A stretch of DNA of 64,000 nt from Marinobacter litoralis (GCF_003336705.1 NZ_QMDL01000002.1:605262-669261), one strand, 5' to 3'; numbered from the stretch's first letter, positions 10,110 to 20,788 are shown. Notes: generated by a model from the letters alone, not told the origin. Numbers and translations are program-made.

Positions 10110-11213
10110 ATGGAAATCTACCTTGTGGGCGGCGCAGTGCGCGACGGGCGGCTGGGCATTCCGGTCAAAGATCGCGACTGGGTGGTGGTCGGCGCTACGC
10201 CGGAGGCCATGACAAAAAAGGGCTACCGCCAAGTGGGGGCCGATTTCCCGGTTTTTCTGCACCCGAAAACCGGAGAAGAATATGCCCTTGCGCGCACAGA
10301 GAGAAAACAGGGCCACGGCTACCACGGGTTTACCGTGTATAGCGCTCCAGACGTCACGCTTGAAGAAGACCTGTTACGCCGGGACCTGACCATCAACGCC
10401 ATGGCCGAGCGCGAAGATGGCACCTTGGTCGATCCGTTCAACGGCCTGGCCGATTTGGAACAAAAAACCCTGAGGCACGTGTCCGAGGCTTTTGCCGAAG
10501 ACCCATTGCGTATTCTGAGAACGGCCCGTTTCGCCGCCCGCTTCCACCCGCTAGGTTTCACCATCTGCCCGGACACCATGGCATTGATGCGCAACATGAT
10601 TCGCAGCGGTGAGTTGGAGCATTTGGTGCCGGAGCGCGTGTGGCAGGAAGTTCAGCGTGCGCTGCACGAAAAATCCCCCGCAATCTTTTTTCAGGTACTG
10701 CACGAGCTGGGAGCCCTGAACATTTTGACGCCCGAACTGGCCGACACCGAACGTTTCGAAGCTGGCCTTCAAGCTTTGCAATGCATAAGCGCCCAAAACA
10801 GCACAACCGCCCAGCGATTCGCGGCATTGCTAAGCGCTCTACCTGAACCAGAAGCCAGCGCCCGAGCAAAGGCCATGAAAAGCCCGAACGACTGCCGGGA
10901 TCTCACCCGGCTGGTGTGTCGGTTCAGCGGCTGGCTTTCAAAACACAACAGCGGGGCCCTGCCCCCTGAAGCCGTGTTGGACATGTTTGACCAAGCGGAC
11001 TTGTGGCGCCGGCCTGAGCGCTTTGAGCAGCTATTAGCTTCTCTCGCCTGCACGCCCCATCAACAGCATGTGAAGCCATTGAGCATTGCGGCTGAATCGG
11101 CGCAGGGTGTAAGCCCGCAAGATTTGCTAAAACAAGGCTTCAAGGGCAAAGAGCTGGGCGATGCCATCCGCAATGAGCGGCTCACGCGTATTACGCGAGC
11201 CATGGCACCATAA
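10110..11213 (+). CDS. cca: CCA tRNA nucleotidyltransferase without HD domain
   Basis: Adds or repairs the 3' CCA end of tRNAs. The class II nucleotidyltransferase head is clear: VGGAVRD at residues 6-12, the metal-binding Asp21 and Asp23 in KDRDW, and RRDLTINAMA. The 367-residue length is shorter than E. coli Cca (412). The region where the HD phosphohydrolase would sit (after TTAQRFAALLSAL) has no His-Asp pair, so the 2',3'-cyclic phosphodiesterase activity is probably missing. It is flanked by unrelated genes and probably transcribed alone. Confidence 0.92.
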   Translation: MEIYLVGGAVRDGRLGIPVKDRDWVVVGATPEAMTKKGYRQVGADFPVFLHPKTGEEYALARTERKQGHGYHGFTVYSAPDVTLEEDLLRRDLTINAMAEREDGTLVDPFNGLADLEQKTLRHVSEAFAEDPLRILRTARFAARFHPLGFTICPDTMALMRNMIRSGELEHLVPERVWQEVQRALHEKSPAIFFQVLHELGALNILTPELADTERFEAGLQALQCISAQNSTTAQRFAALLSALPEPEASARAKAMKSPNDCRDLTRLVCRFSGWLSKHNSGALPPEAVLDMFDQADLWRRPERFEQLLASLACTPHQQHVKPLSIAAESAQGVSPQDLLKQGFKGKELGDAIRNERLTRITRAMAP

Positions 11214-11229
11214 CTCGACTTTGGTGGTT

Positions 11230-11258
11230 TTGGCGCACTCATGCTTTCCGGCTACAAT
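11230..11258 (+). promoter_or_regulatory. Sigma-70 promoter for the thiolase gene
   Basis: TTGGCG (11230-11235), a 17-base spacer, then TACAAT (11253-11258). It lies about 70 bases before the thiolase ATG. Four of six and five of six bases match the consensus. Confidence 0.55.
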
Positions 11259-11327
11259 AGCTGCCAATACTTTTCATTCCCGGGCAGCCGACCGGCTGAA
11301 CCTGCATATATATAACGGAGAGATTCC

Positions 11328-12506
11328 ATGCGTGATGTTGTCATTGTTGCTGCAAAACGTACCGCCATCGGCAGTTTTGGTGGTGGCTTGTCGAGCGTTC
11401 GTGCTGACCAGCTCGGCGCGGCTGTTATCAAAGCCCTGATTGAAGACACAGGCGTTTCCGGCGAGCAGATCAACGAAGTCATCCTCGGACAGGTACTGAC
11501 CGCCGGCAGCGGCCAGAACCCGGCTCGCCAAGCCAGCATTCACGCAGGGCTCCCTGCGTCGGTTCCGGCCATGACCATCAACAAGGTTTGCGGCTCCGGC
11601 CTGAAGGCCGTTCATATGGCCGTTCAGTCTATTCGCTGTGGCGATGCCGAGATGATCATTGCCGGTGGTCAGGAAAACATGAGCCAGGCTCCCCACGTAC
11701 TGCCCAATAGCCGCAACGGCCAGCGCATGGGCAACTGGAACATGGTGGATACCATGATCACCGACGGCCTTTGGGATGCCTTTAACGACTACCACATGGG
11801 CATCACCGCCGAGAACATTGTTGAGAAGTACGGTATCAGCCGTGAAGAACAAGATGAATTCGCCGCGGCATCCCAACAAAAAGCTGTGGCTGCTCAGAAC
11901 GACGGACGCTTTGACGGCCAGATCGTTCCGGTCAGCATTCCGCAGCGGAAGGGCGACCCGATCGTGGTTGATAAAGATGAATGCCCACGGGATGGCGTAT
12001 CTGCTGAAGGTCTGGCCAAACTGCGCCCAGCGTTCAAGAAAGACGGCTCTGTCACCGCCGGCAACGCATCCTCGTTGAACGACGGTGCGGCCGCCGTTAT
12101 GGTTTGCAGCGCCGAGAAAGCCAAAGAGCTGGGCTTAACCCCGTTAGCCACGATCAAAGCCCACGCCAATGCCGGCGTTGATCCTACCATCATGGGCACC
12201 GGCCCAATTCCTGCCAGCCAGCGTTGCCTGGAGCGTGCCGGCTGGACCGCGGCAGACCTGGATCTGGTCGAAGCCAACGAAGCCTTTGCGGCGCAAGCCA
12301 TTTCCGTTAACCGGGATATGGGCTGGGACACCAGCAAGGTGAACGTTAACGGCGGCGCCATCGCCCTTGGCCACCCCATTGGTGCGTCCGGCTGCCGGAT
12401 TCTGGTTACCCTGCTGCACGAAATGCAGCGCCGTGATGTCAAGAAAGGTCTGGCTACCTTGTGCATCGGTGGTGGCATGGGCGTTGCCTTGGCAGTAGAG
12501 CGCTAA
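11328..12506 (+). CDS. phaA: Acetyl-CoA C-acetyltransferase
   Basis: Biosynthetic-type thiolase that joins two acetyl-CoA to acetoacetyl-CoA or runs in reverse. The active-site set is complete: acyl-accepting Cys88 in INKVCGSGL, His349 in GHPIGASG and Cys379 in CIGGGMG. At 392 residues it matches PhaA/AtoB. GGAGAG lies before ATG 11328. No polyhydroxyalkanoate synthase or reductase is adjacent, so the symbol reflects family rather than proven pathway. It could also serve the crotonyl-CoA end of the degradative routes encoded at 53-62 kb. Confidence 0.9.
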   Translation: MRDVVIVAAKRTAIGSFGGGLSSVRADQLGAAVIKALIEDTGVSGEQINEVILGQVLTAGSGQNPARQASIHAGLPASVPAMTINKVCGSGLKAVHMAVQSIRCGDAEMIIAGGQENMSQAPHVLPNSRNGQRMGNWNMVDTMITDGLWDAFNDYHMGITAENIVEKYGISREEQDEFAAASQQKAVAAQNDGRFDGQIVPVSIPQRKGDPIVVDKDECPRDGVSAEGLAKLRPAFKKDGSVTAGNASSLNDGAAAVMVCSAEKAKELGLTPLATIKAHANAGVDPTIMGTGPIPASQRCLERAGWTAADLDLVEANEAFAAQAISVNRDMGWDTSKVNVNGGAIALGHPIGASGCRILVTLLHEMQRRDVKKGLATLCIGGGMGVALAVER

Positions 12507-12511
12507 GGCGG

Positions 12512-12976
12512 GTGTTACACGTTGTCTTATACGAGCCGGAGATACCGCCGAACACCGGCAATATCATCCGGCTTTGCGCCAACACCGGCTGCCAGCTGCA
12601 CCTTATTGAGCCTTTGGGATTCTCTCTCGAAGACAAACAGATGCGCCGGGCCGGGTTGGACTACAGCGAATACGCCACGGTAAAGATCCACAAGGATTAC
12701 GCGAGTTTTCTCGAAACTGAACGGCCTGCGCGGCTGTTCGGTCTTACAACTAAAGGTTCTCGCCATTACCATGAGGTCGCCTATCAGGACGGTGATTACC
12801 TGATGTTCGGCCCCGAGACTCGTGGCTTACCCGTAGATGTTCGTGAAGGATTGGAAGAAAGTCATCGGCTGCGGGTACCTATGCAACCCGACAGTCGTAG
12901 CCTGAACCTGTCCAATACGGCGGCGTTGGTGGTGTATGAAGCATGGCGCCAGCTGGGCTTTCCCGGCGCAACCTGA
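12512..12976 (+). CDS. trmL: tRNA (cytidine/uridine-2'-O)-methyltransferase TrmL
   Basis: SPOUT-class enzyme that methylates the wobble ribose of leucine tRNAs. The start is set by homology: the conserved opening [17 protein letters not shown] begins right after GTG 12512, giving 154 residues. A longer frame from 12461 would lie inside the thiolase gene. The trefoil-knot motifs are present ([10 protein letters not shown] and [16 protein letters not shown]). It begins only five bases after the thiolase stop, so it is probably co-transcribed. AAGG is very close to the GTG. Confidence 0.92.
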   Translation: MLHVVLYEPEIPPNTGNIIRLCANTGCQLHLIEPLGFSLEDKQMRRAGLDYSEYATVKIHKDYASFLETERPARLFGLTTKGSRHYHEVAYQDGDYLMFGPETRGLPVDVREGLEESHRLRVPMQPDSRSLNLSNTAALVVYEAWRQLGFPGAT

Positions 12977-12991
12977 GCCTTTCAAGCAGAC

Positions 12992-13022
12992 AAAAAAAAC
13001 CGGCTAATCTGCCGGTTTTTTT
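12992..13022. terminator. Bidirectional terminator between trmL and secB
   Basis: CCGGC (13000-13004) pairs with GCCGG (13011-13015) around TAATCT, with an eight-base A-run on one side and seven T on the other. It can end both trmL (plus) and secB (minus). Confidence 0.85.
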
Positions 13023-13043
13023 ATGTCTGGACGCGAGAAACGC

Positions 13044-13541
13044 TTAGTGCGTTTGCTCTGCCCCGGCCTCACCAGCCGCTTCTTCCTGCTTCTTTTTCAG
13101 CGCCTGAGCGTAGATCGCATCGAAATTCACCGGTGCCAGCATCAAAGCCGGGAAGCTGCCTTTGCCGACCGCACCATCAATGGCTTCACGGGCGTAGGGG
13201 AACAGAATGGTCGGGCAGTAGGCTCCTAGCATCTGGCCAAGCTGAGGCCCCTCAATACCCGCTACCATAAAGACGCCTGCCTGCTGGATCTCAACAATGT
13301 AGGCAACTTTCTCGCCCAGTTTAGCGGTCACGGTCATCGACAGCACCACTTCGTACTGATTGTCGCTAACTTTGGTGTGAGAGGTATTCAGGTCCAGATT
13401 TACCTGCGGCTTCCACTGCTCCTGAAACACCATCGGCGCATTCGGCGATTCAAAAGAGAGGTCCTTCACGTAAATACGCTGAAGGGCAAACTGGGGTTGA
13501 TTCTGGTTTTCGTTGCCTGCGGCTTGCTGATTCTCAGCCAT
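13044..13541 (-). CDS. secB: Protein-export chaperone SecB
   Basis: SecB is the cytoplasmic tetrameric chaperone that keeps preproteins unfolded and passes them to SecA. The 165-residue protein carries the family core FALQRIYVKDLSFESPNAP and GAYCPTILFPYAREAID. The N-terminus is Gln/Asn-rich and the C-terminus is an acidic, Ala/Glu-rich tail, both usual for SecB of this group. In many gammaproteobacteria a glutaredoxin (grxC) lies between secB and the rhodanese gene; here that 137-bp gap is empty. Confidence 0.96.
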   Translation of the reverse strand: MAENQQAAGNENQNQPQFALQRIYVKDLSFESPNAPMVFQEQWKPQVNLDLNTSHTKVSDNQYEVVLSMTVTAKLGEKVAYIVEIQQAGVFMVAGIEGPQLGQMLGAYCPTILFPYAREAIDGAVGKGSFPALMLAPVNFDAIYAQALKKKQEEAAGEAGAEQTH

Positions 13542-13678
13542 GATCCGTCCTTTCGTTTTTATTTCGTAGCATGGGCAAAGCCCATTGTCCTAGTCACGCT
13601 TTGCCAGAACAGTCTACCGCCTGCCCCGGACAAGTAATGTGAAACAGTGCGATAGATCGCCGATCAGATCAAGCCCTA

Positions 13679-14095
13679 TTACTTCTTAACCACCGGCAAG
13701 TTACTGGCTTTCCAGTCAGCAATGCCGCCGTTCAGGCGAACAACGTCCGAAAACCCGGCTTCTTTAAGCTGCTTGACGGCCATGGCAGAGTGCTGGCCCA
13801 TTTTATCCACGACCACAATCTGCTTTTCTTTGTGCTTGTTCAGTTCGTTCAGACGATCTTTCAAACCGCTCAGTGGAATGTTGATCGAACCCGTAATGCG
13901 CCCTTCTCCGAATTCTTTGCGATCACGGATATCCAGCACCACGGCTTCTTCCCGGTTAATCAAAGTGACCGCACCTTGGGCTGAAATTTTTGCGCCACCG
14001 CGACGAGATTCTAGGGCCAGAATCGCCAGAATCAGCGCGACAAAAATTGATACCAGAATGTAGTGATTAACAACGAATTCAAACAAACGATCCAT
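13679..14095 (-). CDS. Membrane-anchored rhodanese-like protein, catalytic Cys replaced
   Basis: A YibN-type protein of 138 residues: one N-terminal membrane helix (about residues 10-28), then a rhodanese domain from about 35. The domain has VVLDIRDRKEFGEGRI and the active-site loop position reads VVVDKMGQHS, so the usual catalytic cysteine is Asp97. Sulfur transfer through a persulfide is therefore unlikely, and a binding or scaffolding role is more plausible. YibN proteins sit near secB and gpmI in many gammaproteobacteria, as here. Confidence 0.85.
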   Translation of the reverse strand: MDRLFEFVVNHYILVSIFVALILAILALESRRGGAKISAQGAVTLINREEAVVLDIRDRKEFGEGRITGSINIPLSGLKDRLNELNKHKEKQIVVVDKMGQHSAMAVKQLKEAGFSDVVRLNGGIADWKASNLPVVKK

Positions 14096-14257
14096 GGAGC
14101 GCTACCCTGAAAATTAGTTTGGCCGGATTATACACACCCACACCCGCTCAAAGAAGGCGGGCAGCCTCGAGCGTTACTGCGTGGCCTGCGCAAATGAAAA
14201 CGGTTACAATCTACCCCACTTTTTATTCGTTCAATCTACAACCAACCGGACAATACG

Positions 14258-15805
14258 ATGACCGCGACGCGCAAGCCCACTGCACTGATTATCCTCGACG
14301 GCTGGGGCCACCGTGACCCGGCTGATGACAACGCCATCTCGAACGCCAACACCCCGTTTTGGGACAAACTCTGGCAGAACCAGCCGAAAACCCTGATTAA
14401 CACCTCAGGTATGTTTGTTGGCCTGCCACAAGGCCAGATGGGCAACTCGGAAGTCGGCCACATGAACCTCGGCGCTGGCCGGGTGGTGTATCAGAGCCTG
14501 ACGCGCATCGACAAAGACCTGGAAGACGGCGAGTTCCAAAACAACCCGGCCTTGTGCAACGCGATTGATAAAGCCGCCAACAACGGCAAAGCGGTGCACA
14601 TTATGGGCCTGCTGTCTCCCGGCGGTGTTCACAGCCACGAAGATCATATCCTGGCTGCTGCTGAACTGGCGGCCGCACGCGGCGCAAAAGAAGTGTATAT
14701 CCACGCGTTTCTGGATGGCCGCGACATGCCGCCACGCAGCGCTCGCCCGTCACTGGAAAAAGCCGCGGCCAAAATGGAAAGCCTCGGCGTTGGCCGCGTT
14801 GCCAGCATCGTTGGGCGCTACTTCGCCATGGACCGCGATAATCGCTGGGACCGTGTCGAAAGCGCCTACAACGTCATGACTCTGGGCGATGCAGAATTCA
14901 CCTTCGGTGACCCGATCTCCGCACTGGAGCAAGCCTATGAGCGCGGCGAAAACGACGAGTTCGTGAAAGCGACCCGCATTCATAAAGATGGCCAACCGGA
15001 AGGCACCATTAACGATGGCGACGCCGTTCTGTTCATGAACTTCCGTGCGGACCGCGCCCGGGAAATGACCCGCACTTTCGTAGAGCCGGATTTTGACGGT
15101 TTCGATCGCCGCAAGCATCCGGAACTGGCCGATTTCGTCATGCTGACTGAATACGCCGCCGACATTAAAACCTCTTGTGCCTACCCGCCCGAGCAACTCA
15201 CGAACGGTTTGGGCGAATACATGGCGAAACTGGGCAAAACCCAGCTACGCATTTCCGAAACTGAAAAATACGCCCACGTGACCTTCTTCTTCAACGGCGG
15301 TATGGAAACACCGTTTGAAGGCGAAGATCGTATTCTGGTGCCCTCTCCGAAAGTGGCCACCTACGACTTGCAGCCGGAAATGAGCGCACCTGAGGTCACC
15401 GACAAGCTGGTGGACGCTATCAAGAGCGGTAAGTACGACCTGATCGTGTGCAACTACGCCAATGGCGACATGGTTGGCCATACCGGCAAGCTGGACGCAG
15501 CCATCAAAGCGGCCGAATGTCTCGACCAGTGCGTTCAGCGCGTGGTTGAAGCACTGGACGAAGTGGGCGGTGAAGCACTGATCACAGCAGACCATGGCAA
15601 CTGCGAGCAAATGACCGACCCCAACTCCGGCCAGGTTCACACCTCTCACACCATCGGCCCGGTACCGCTGGTTTACACCGGCCCGCGCACCATCACCCTG
15701 AAAGACAACGGCAGCCTGAGCGACATTGCCCCTACGCTGCTGACCCTGATGGGTGACAAAGCGCCGGAAGAGATGACCGGCCAAAATTTGGCTGAGATAG
15801 GCTGA
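14258..15805 (+). CDS. gpmI: 2,3-bisphosphoglycerate-independent phosphoglycerate mutase
   Basis: Interconverts 3- and 2-phosphoglycerate in glycolysis and gluconeogenesis, using two Mn ions. The 515-residue length is standard. Metal-binding Asp14 in LIILDGWG and the phosphorylated Ser64 in [10 protein letters not shown] are present, as is the late [10 protein letters not shown] metal motif. A TACAAT box at 14205-14210 upstream may be its -10 element, but I find no good -35. It starts a run of four same-strand genes (gpmI, envC, ctpA, deacetylase). Confidence 0.97.
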   Translation: MTATRKPTALIILDGWGHRDPADDNAISNANTPFWDKLWQNQPKTLINTSGMFVGLPQGQMGNSEVGHMNLGAGRVVYQSLTRIDKDLEDGEFQNNPALCNAIDKAANNGKAVHIMGLLSPGGVHSHEDHILAAAELAAARGAKEVYIHAFLDGRDMPPRSARPSLEKAAAKMESLGVGRVASIVGRYFAMDRDNRWDRVESAYNVMTLGDAEFTFGDPISALEQAYERGENDEFVKATRIHKDGQPEGTINDGDAVLFMNFRADRAREMTRTFVEPDFDGFDRRKHPELADFVMLTEYAADIKTSCAYPPEQLTNGLGEYMAKLGKTQLRISETEKYAHVTFFFNGGMETPFEGEDRILVPSPKVATYDLQPEMSAPEVTDKLVDAIKSGKYDLIVCNYANGDMVGHTGKLDAAIKAAECLDQCVQRVVEALDEVGGEALITADHGNCEQMTDPNSGQVHTSHTIGPVPLVYTGPRTITLKDNGSLSDIAPTLLTLMGDKAPEEMTGQNLAEIG

Positions 15806-15825
15806 TCGGTATAACGGCGAGCATT

Positions 15826-16962
15826 TTGAAACGTCTCATTGCCTTGGCGCTGGCCCTCACTTTGGGGGCTGCGCCGCTATACGCCGAGCAAGACGTCACG
15901 CCCGAACAGGTTGAAGCGTTGAAGAAGCGCATCGCCAACATAGATGAGTGGCTGGCCGATGCAGAAGAAGACCGCTCCAAGCTGGAACAACAACTCGCCG
16001 CCACCGAGCGAAACATCAGCAAACTGACCCGCGAACGCCGGGAGCTGCGCCGACAAGCTGCCGAGCAGAAGAGCCGCCTGCAAACGCTGAAAAAGCAAGA
16101 GAACGAACTCACCGAAACCCTGAACGTTCAGCGTCAAAGCCTGATGAAGCAAATTCGGGCCGCCTGGATGGAAGGCGAAGCCCCTGCCCTGAAAGTCTTA
16201 CTGAACGAAACCGAGCCGGGCAATCTTGCCCGCACCATGACCTATTACGAATATCTGAGCAAAGATACCGTCGAGCGGCTGGAAGCCTTCCAGCGCAGCC
16301 TTCGCGAACTAAAAGCTGCTCGCGCGGAAGTACAAGCCACAAGGGTCGAGCTGGCTAACACCGAAGCCAGCCTGGAACAGCGCCAAAACCGCCTCGCCGA
16401 GAGCCGGAAAGAGCGAAGCAAAACCTTAGCTGCCCTAAAGAGCGACATAAAAGACCGTCGCAGCGAAAAGAAGAATCTTGAAGCCGATCAGGAACGATTG
16501 GAAAAACTATTGGACGAAGTGCAGCAGGCGATCGCCAACATCCCTTCCCCCAACGAGTCGCGGCCCTTCAAATCACAACGCAGTAAACTTGGCTGGCCGG
16601 TACGAGGCAAAGTGGTCAGCCCATACGGTGCTCTGTACGCAGACGGCAAGCTGCGCCGAAACGGTATGATCATTAACACTCAGGAAGAGGCCGAGGTAAC
16701 GGCGGTACATCATGGCCGGGTTGTCTTTGCCAACTGGCTTCGTGGTTTTGGCCTGATGACCATCATCGACCACGGCGACGGCTACATGACACTGTACGGC
16801 CACAGCAGCAGCCTGTTCACGGCTCCGGGCGACTGGGTTACACCCGGCCAAACCATCGCCTTGGCTGGCCGCACCGGAGGCACCCAAGATCCTGCGCTCT
16901 ATTTTGAAGTGCGCAAGAACGGAAAGCCGGTTAATCCAACCTCTTGGCTAAACAAACTTTAA
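15826..16962 (+). CDS. envC: Murein hydrolase activator EnvC
   Basis: Periplasmic protein that activates amidases at the division site. It has a signal peptide (ending near LYA, residue 20), a long coiled coil at about residues 25-240, and a C-terminal LytM domain. The LytM metal ligands are missing: the usual HxxxD is NGMIINTQ and the usual HxH region reads LYFEVR, which is normal for the non-enzymatic EnvC. The start is TTG 15826; no in-frame ATG fits before the signal peptide. It follows gpmI after 20 bases. Confidence 0.88.
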   Translation: MKRLIALALALTLGAAPLYAEQDVTPEQVEALKKRIANIDEWLADAEEDRSKLEQQLAATERNISKLTRERRELRRQAAEQKSRLQTLKKQENELTETLNVQRQSLMKQIRAAWMEGEAPALKVLLNETEPGNLARTMTYYEYLSKDTVERLEAFQRSLRELKAARAEVQATRVELANTEASLEQRQNRLAESRKERSKTLAALKSDIKDRRSEKKNLEADQERLEKLLDEVQQAIANIPSPNESRPFKSQRSKLGWPVRGKVVSPYGALYADGKLRRNGMIINTQEEAEVTAVHHGRVVFANWLRGFGLMTIIDHGDGYMTLYGHSSSLFTAPGDWVTPGQTIALAGRTGGTQDPALYFEVRKNGKPVNPTSWLNKL

Positions 16963-17058
16963 GCTGAGAACTGAAAGGCTGACAAACGTTCGTGTGAACG
17001 CCATACTGTGGCAAACAACTTTCCCGTCCAACTATTGGAAACAAAACAGGATATGTGA

Positions 17059-18453
17059 ATGAAACGGGTCCCAAGCTCTCTCCAGATTTCACCATTACGT
17101 TCTCTCGCACTCGTGGCCACCTGTTTTTTCACCCTTCCCGGACTGGCGTTTGCTCAAGACAATGACACCCAACCTCATGAGGTGATCCAGGGGCTTCAGG
17201 ACGGGCAGCGAGTTGAACTGAAATTACCGGACCCGGAAAAACAGCTTCCACTGGAAGACCTGCGCAAGTTCACCGAAGTATTTGCCCGCATCAAAGGCGC
17301 TTACGTCGAAGAAGTGTCAGACAGCAAGCTGCTTGAAAGCGCGATCAAAGGCATGCTCTCCGACCTGGACCCGCACTCAACCTACCTTGCCCCGAAAGAC
17401 TACGAAGAGCTTGAAGAAAGCACCTCCGGCGAATTTGGCGGTTTGGGCATTGAAGTGGGCATGGAGAACGGCTTCGTCAAAGTCATCTCCCCCATCGACG
17501 ACACGCCGGCACAAAAAGCCGGGGTACAAGCGGGCGACTTGATCATCAAGCTCGATGAAAAGCCGGTCAAAGGTATGTCGCTGGAAGAAGCGGTCAACCT
17601 GATGCGCGGCAAGCCCGGCACGGTCCTCACCTTGACGATTATGCGTGAAGGCCAGAACGCGCCCATCGAGATTGATGTTACCCGTAACATCATCAAAGTC
17701 ACCAGCGTTAAATCTCGTATGCTCGAAAGCGGCTACGGCTACGTTCGCATCACCCAGTTCCAGGCTGAAACCGGCCGCCAGTTCCGACAAGCCCTGAGCA
17801 AGCTGGAAAACGATTATGGCAACGATCTCAAAGGTCTGGTGATTGACCTGCGCAACAACCCGGGCGGCGTCCTGCAAGCTGCGGTTGAAGCCGCTGACGC
17901 ACTGCTTGATAGTGGCCTGATCGTCTACACCGAAGGCCGCATTCAAAGTTCTCGCCTGAGATTCAGCGCCAAGAAAGGTGACTTGATGGAAGGCACGCCC
18001 ATTGTCGTTCTGGTAAACGGCGGCTCTGCCTCGGCCTCGGAAATTCTGGCTGGCGCCCTGCAAGATCATAAACGGGCCGTGGTTATGGGCACCCAATCCT
18101 TCGGTAAAGGCAGCGTGCAAACCATCATCCCACTGGACGAGACCCATGCGATCAAGATGACCACTGCGCGCTACTTCACGCCAGATGGCCGTTCGATTCA
18201 GGCCAAAGGCATCACACCGGATATCGAGGTTCGCCCGGCTGAGCTGACTGAACTGGACAGCCGCCCATTCTTTACCGAGGCGGATCTAAGTGGTCACCTG
18301 GAAGGCGAGGATGAAGAGAAAGCCCGCCAGGAACGTGAAAAGAAAGAGCAAGCACGGGAGTCTGCAGAAAGCCGGGACTACCAGCTTCGTTCCGCCCTGA
18401 ACCTGCTGAAAGGCATGAGCATTCTGTCTGGCTCCAAGGACAGCAAGCAGTGA
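17059..18453 (+). CDS. ctpA: Carboxy-terminal processing protease CtpA (S41)
   Basis: Periplasmic serine protease that cuts protein C-termini and in Pseudomonas trims peptidoglycan hydrolases. The 464-residue protein has a signal peptide ending near AFA (residue 32), a PDZ domain at about 110-185 (FGGLGIEVG onward), and the S41 core with catalytic Ser325 in GGSASASEI and Lys350 in SFGKGSV. The C-terminus is charged and helical. It follows envC, a pairing common in proteobacteria. Its TGA overlaps the ATG of the next gene. Confidence 0.94.
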   Translation: MKRVPSSLQISPLRSLALVATCFFTLPGLAFAQDNDTQPHEVIQGLQDGQRVELKLPDPEKQLPLEDLRKFTEVFARIKGAYVEEVSDSKLLESAIKGMLSDLDPHSTYLAPKDYEELEESTSGEFGGLGIEVGMENGFVKVISPIDDTPAQKAGVQAGDLIIKLDEKPVKGMSLEEAVNLMRGKPGTVLTLTIMREGQNAPIEIDVTRNIIKVTSVKSRMLESGYGYVRITQFQAETGRQFRQALSKLENDYGNDLKGLVIDLRNNPGGVLQAAVEAADALLDSGLIVYTEGRIQSSRLRFSAKKGDLMEGTPIVVLVNGGSASASEILAGALQDHKRAVVMGTQSFGKGSVQTIIPLDETHAIKMTTARYFTPDGRSIQAKGITPDIEVRPAELTELDSRPFFTEADLSGHLEGEDEEKARQEREKKEQARESAESRDYQLRSALNLLKGMSILSGSKDSKQ

Positions 18454-19271
18454 TGAAACGTCTAGGTGGCTTTTGGCTTGCAGCGGTTTTTGCACTGGGT
18501 TCGGGTGTTGCGCACAGCGCAGCACCGGGAGAAGCTCTGCCGCCAACCATCGCCATCATCATTGATGACGTAGGCCACAACCTGCATGAAGGTCAGCGTT
18601 TGGTGCAACTGGACCAGCCGCTGACCTTGGCATTCCTGCCTTATCGTCGCCACACGGTACGCCTTGCCAAAGAGGCTTACTCGAACGATAAAGAGGTTAT
18701 GCTGCACGCCCCTATGGCCAACACCCGGAACTTCGGCCTGGGCCCCGGCGGGTTAACGCCGGACATGGACGAAGCCGCTGTGACCACCACGCTCCGTCGC
18801 GCCCTGCAGTCCATCCCCCACGTAACAGGGGTAAACAACCACATGGGCAGCCTGTTAACCCAACAAATGCAGCCGATGGAATGGGTGATGAAAGAGCTGA
18901 GCCGCTATCCGGTGTACTTTGTGGATAGCCGCACCATCGCCAGCTCCGTCGCCGGGAGCATGGCCAGCTCCTATCAAATCCCTAGCCTGACCCGTGATGT
19001 GTTTCTGGACCACGAACAAACCGAAGAATTTGTTGATCAACAATTCCAGCTTTTGATTAAAACCGCCAAAGAGAAGGGTACCGCCATCGGCATTGGCCAC
19101 CCGCACACGGTGACAGTGGACTACCTGGAAAAGCATTTGCCGGAACTGGATGAGCAAGGTATTGCCATTGCAACCGTTAGAGGAATCTGGGCGATACGCA
19201 ATGACAATCGGGAGATGTTTGCAGAAGGCGAAAAGCAGGCCATTCGACCTGCTTACGCCAAGAGCAATTAA
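18453..19271 (+). CDS. Divergent polysaccharide deacetylase family protein (YibQ-like)
   Basis: A 272-residue secreted protein of the divergent polysaccharide deacetylase family (DUF610/YibQ). It has a signal peptide ending near AHS and motifs [19 protein letters not shown] and AIGIGHPH that mark the NodB-like fold. The substrate is not known. ATG 18453 shares its first base with the ctpA stop (TGATG), so translation is coupled; a GTG one codon earlier is less likely. The stop overlaps the stop of the convergent hisF. Confidence 0.88.
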   Translation: MKRLGGFWLAAVFALGSGVAHSAAPGEALPPTIAIIIDDVGHNLHEGQRLVQLDQPLTLAFLPYRRHTVRLAKEAYSNDKEVMLHAPMANTRNFGLGPGGLTPDMDEAAVTTTLRRALQSIPHVTGVNNHMGSLLTQQMQPMEWVMKELSRYPVYFVDSRTIASSVAGSMASSYQIPSLTRDVFLDHEQTEEFVDQQFQLLIKTAKEKGTAIGIGHPHTVTVDYLEKHLPELDEQGIAIATVRGIWAIRNDNREMFAEGEKQAIRPAYAKSN

Positions 19272-20041
19272 TCGCGGACTTCGATGCCCTGAGCCTTCAT
19301 AAAGGCTTTGGCTTCAGGAATGGTGTGCTGCCCGAAGTGGAAGATAGACGCCGCCAATACGGCATCGGCCCCACCTTGGGTAACGCCATCAGCCAAGTGC
19401 TGAAGTTCACCGACCCCGCCGGAGGCAATCACCGGCACGGATACCGCATCACTGATTGCACGAGTTAAGCCAAGGTCGAAACCGATCTTGGTGCCGTCAC
19501 GGTCCATACTGGTCAGCAACAGCTCACCCGCACCCATTTCGACCATCTTTACAGCCCATTCAACGGCATCCAGCCCGGTCGGTTTACGGCCACCGTGAGT
19601 GAAGATTTCCCACCGGGGCTCTTCGCCTTCGGCGCTGACTTGCTTGGCATCAATGGCCACCACAATGCACTGGCGCCCAAATCGCTCTGCAGCTTCGCGC
19701 ACGAACTCCGGGTTAAATACCGCGGCGGTATTGATCGACACTTTGTCGGCGCCGGCGTTCAGCAAGTTACGGATGTCGTCTACCGTACGAACGCCACCAC
19801 CAACCGTCAGCGGGATGAACACTTCAGCAGCCATACGCTCTACGGTTTCGTAGGTGGTGTCACGGCTTTCGTGACTGGCGGTGATATCCAGAAACGTAAT
19901 TTCGTCTGCACCCTGTTCGTTGTAGCGCCGGGCCACTTCAACAGGATCGCCGGCGTCACGGATATCCACGAAATTTACGCCTTTAACCACTCGACCCTTG
20001 TCCACATCCAGACAAGGAATGATGCGTTTTGCCAGTGCCAT
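19268..20041 (-). CDS. hisF: Imidazole glycerol phosphate synthase, cyclase subunit HisF
   Basis: With HisH, makes imidazole glycerol phosphate and AICAR in histidine synthesis. A TIM barrel of 257 residues with the two catalytic aspartates, Asp12 in [10 protein letters not shown] and Asp131 in VVAIDAK. It is the last of hisB-hisH-hisA-hisF, nine bases after hisA. Nothing unusual. Confidence 0.97.
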   Translation of the reverse strand: MALAKRIIPCLDVDKGRVVKGVNFVDIRDAGDPVEVARRYNEQGADEITFLDITASHESRDTTYETVERMAAEVFIPLTVGGGVRTVDDIRNLLNAGADKVSINTAAVFNPEFVREAAERFGRQCIVVAIDAKQVSAEGEEPRWEIFTHGGRKPTGLDAVEWAVKMVEMGAGELLLTSMDRDGTKIGFDLGLTRAISDAVSVPVIASGGVGELQHLADGVTQGGADAVLAASIFHFGQHTIPEAKAFMKAQGIEVRD

Positions 20042-20050
20042 GGTGCTTCC

Positions 20051-20788
20051 TCAGTTGTTCAAGCTGTCGCAGTAGGCTTGGGCTTCCGCGACATCGAGCG
20101 TGCCTTCGTAGATAGCACGGCCAGTGATTGCGCCCAGGATGCCCTTGTCTGCCACAGTTGCCAGACGCTTGAGGTCGTCCATGTTGGTGACACCGCCGGA
20201 TGCAATCACCGGAATGCCGCCCTGCTCTGCCAAAGCTGCGGTAGCTTCAACGTTCACACCCTGCATCATGCCATCGCGGGCAATGTCGGTATAAACGATG
20301 GAGTCTACGCCGTCGTTAGCGAAACGCTTGGCCAGATCAACCGCCATCACTTCGGACACTTCGGCCCAGCCATCTGTGGCTACGCGGCCGTCTTTGGCAT
20401 CCAGCCCCACGATAATGTGGCCGGGGAAGCGTTTGCACATGTCGGTAACGAATTCGGGTTCTTTAACCGCTTTAGTGCCGATGATGACCCACTGTACGCC
20501 CGCCTTCAGGTAGGCTTCGATGGTTTCGGCAGAACGGATGCCGCCACCAATCTGGATGGGCAGATCCGGGTATTTTTTGGCGATGGCTTTAACGATTTCG
20601 CCGTTTACGGGCTCACCGGCAAAGGCGCCGTTAAGGTCGACCAAATGCAAGCGACGAGCACCGGCTTCAACCCACTTGGTGGCCATATCTACCGGATCGT
20701 CTCCGAACACGGTGGAGTCGTCCATGCGGCCTTGGCGCAGTCTTACGCACTTGCCGTCTTTCAGATCGATTGCGGGGATAATCAGCAT
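20051..20788 (-). CDS. hisA: Phosphoribosylformimino-AICAR ribotide isomerase HisA
   Basis: Isomerises ProFAR to PRFAR, the HisF substrate, in histidine synthesis. From ATG 20788 it has 245 residues, starting [13 protein letters not shown] with catalytic Asp8; the second-half motif [10 protein letters not shown] is present. AGGGA lies seven bases before this ATG. A frame start at 20827 would overlap hisH and adds residues not found in HisA, so I reject it. It is third in the his run. Confidence 0.96.
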   Translation of the reverse strand: MLIIPAIDLKDGKCVRLRQGRMDDSTVFGDDPVDMATKWVEAGARRLHLVDLNGAFAGEPVNGEIVKAIAKKYPDLPIQIGGGIRSAETIEAYLKAGVQWVIIGTKAVKEPEFVTDMCKRFPGHIIVGLDAKDGRVATDGWAEVSEVMAVDLAKRFANDGVDSIVYTDIARDGMMQGVNVEATAALAEQGGIPVIASGGVTNMDDLKRLATVADKGILGAITGRAIYEGTLDVAEAQAYCDSLNN

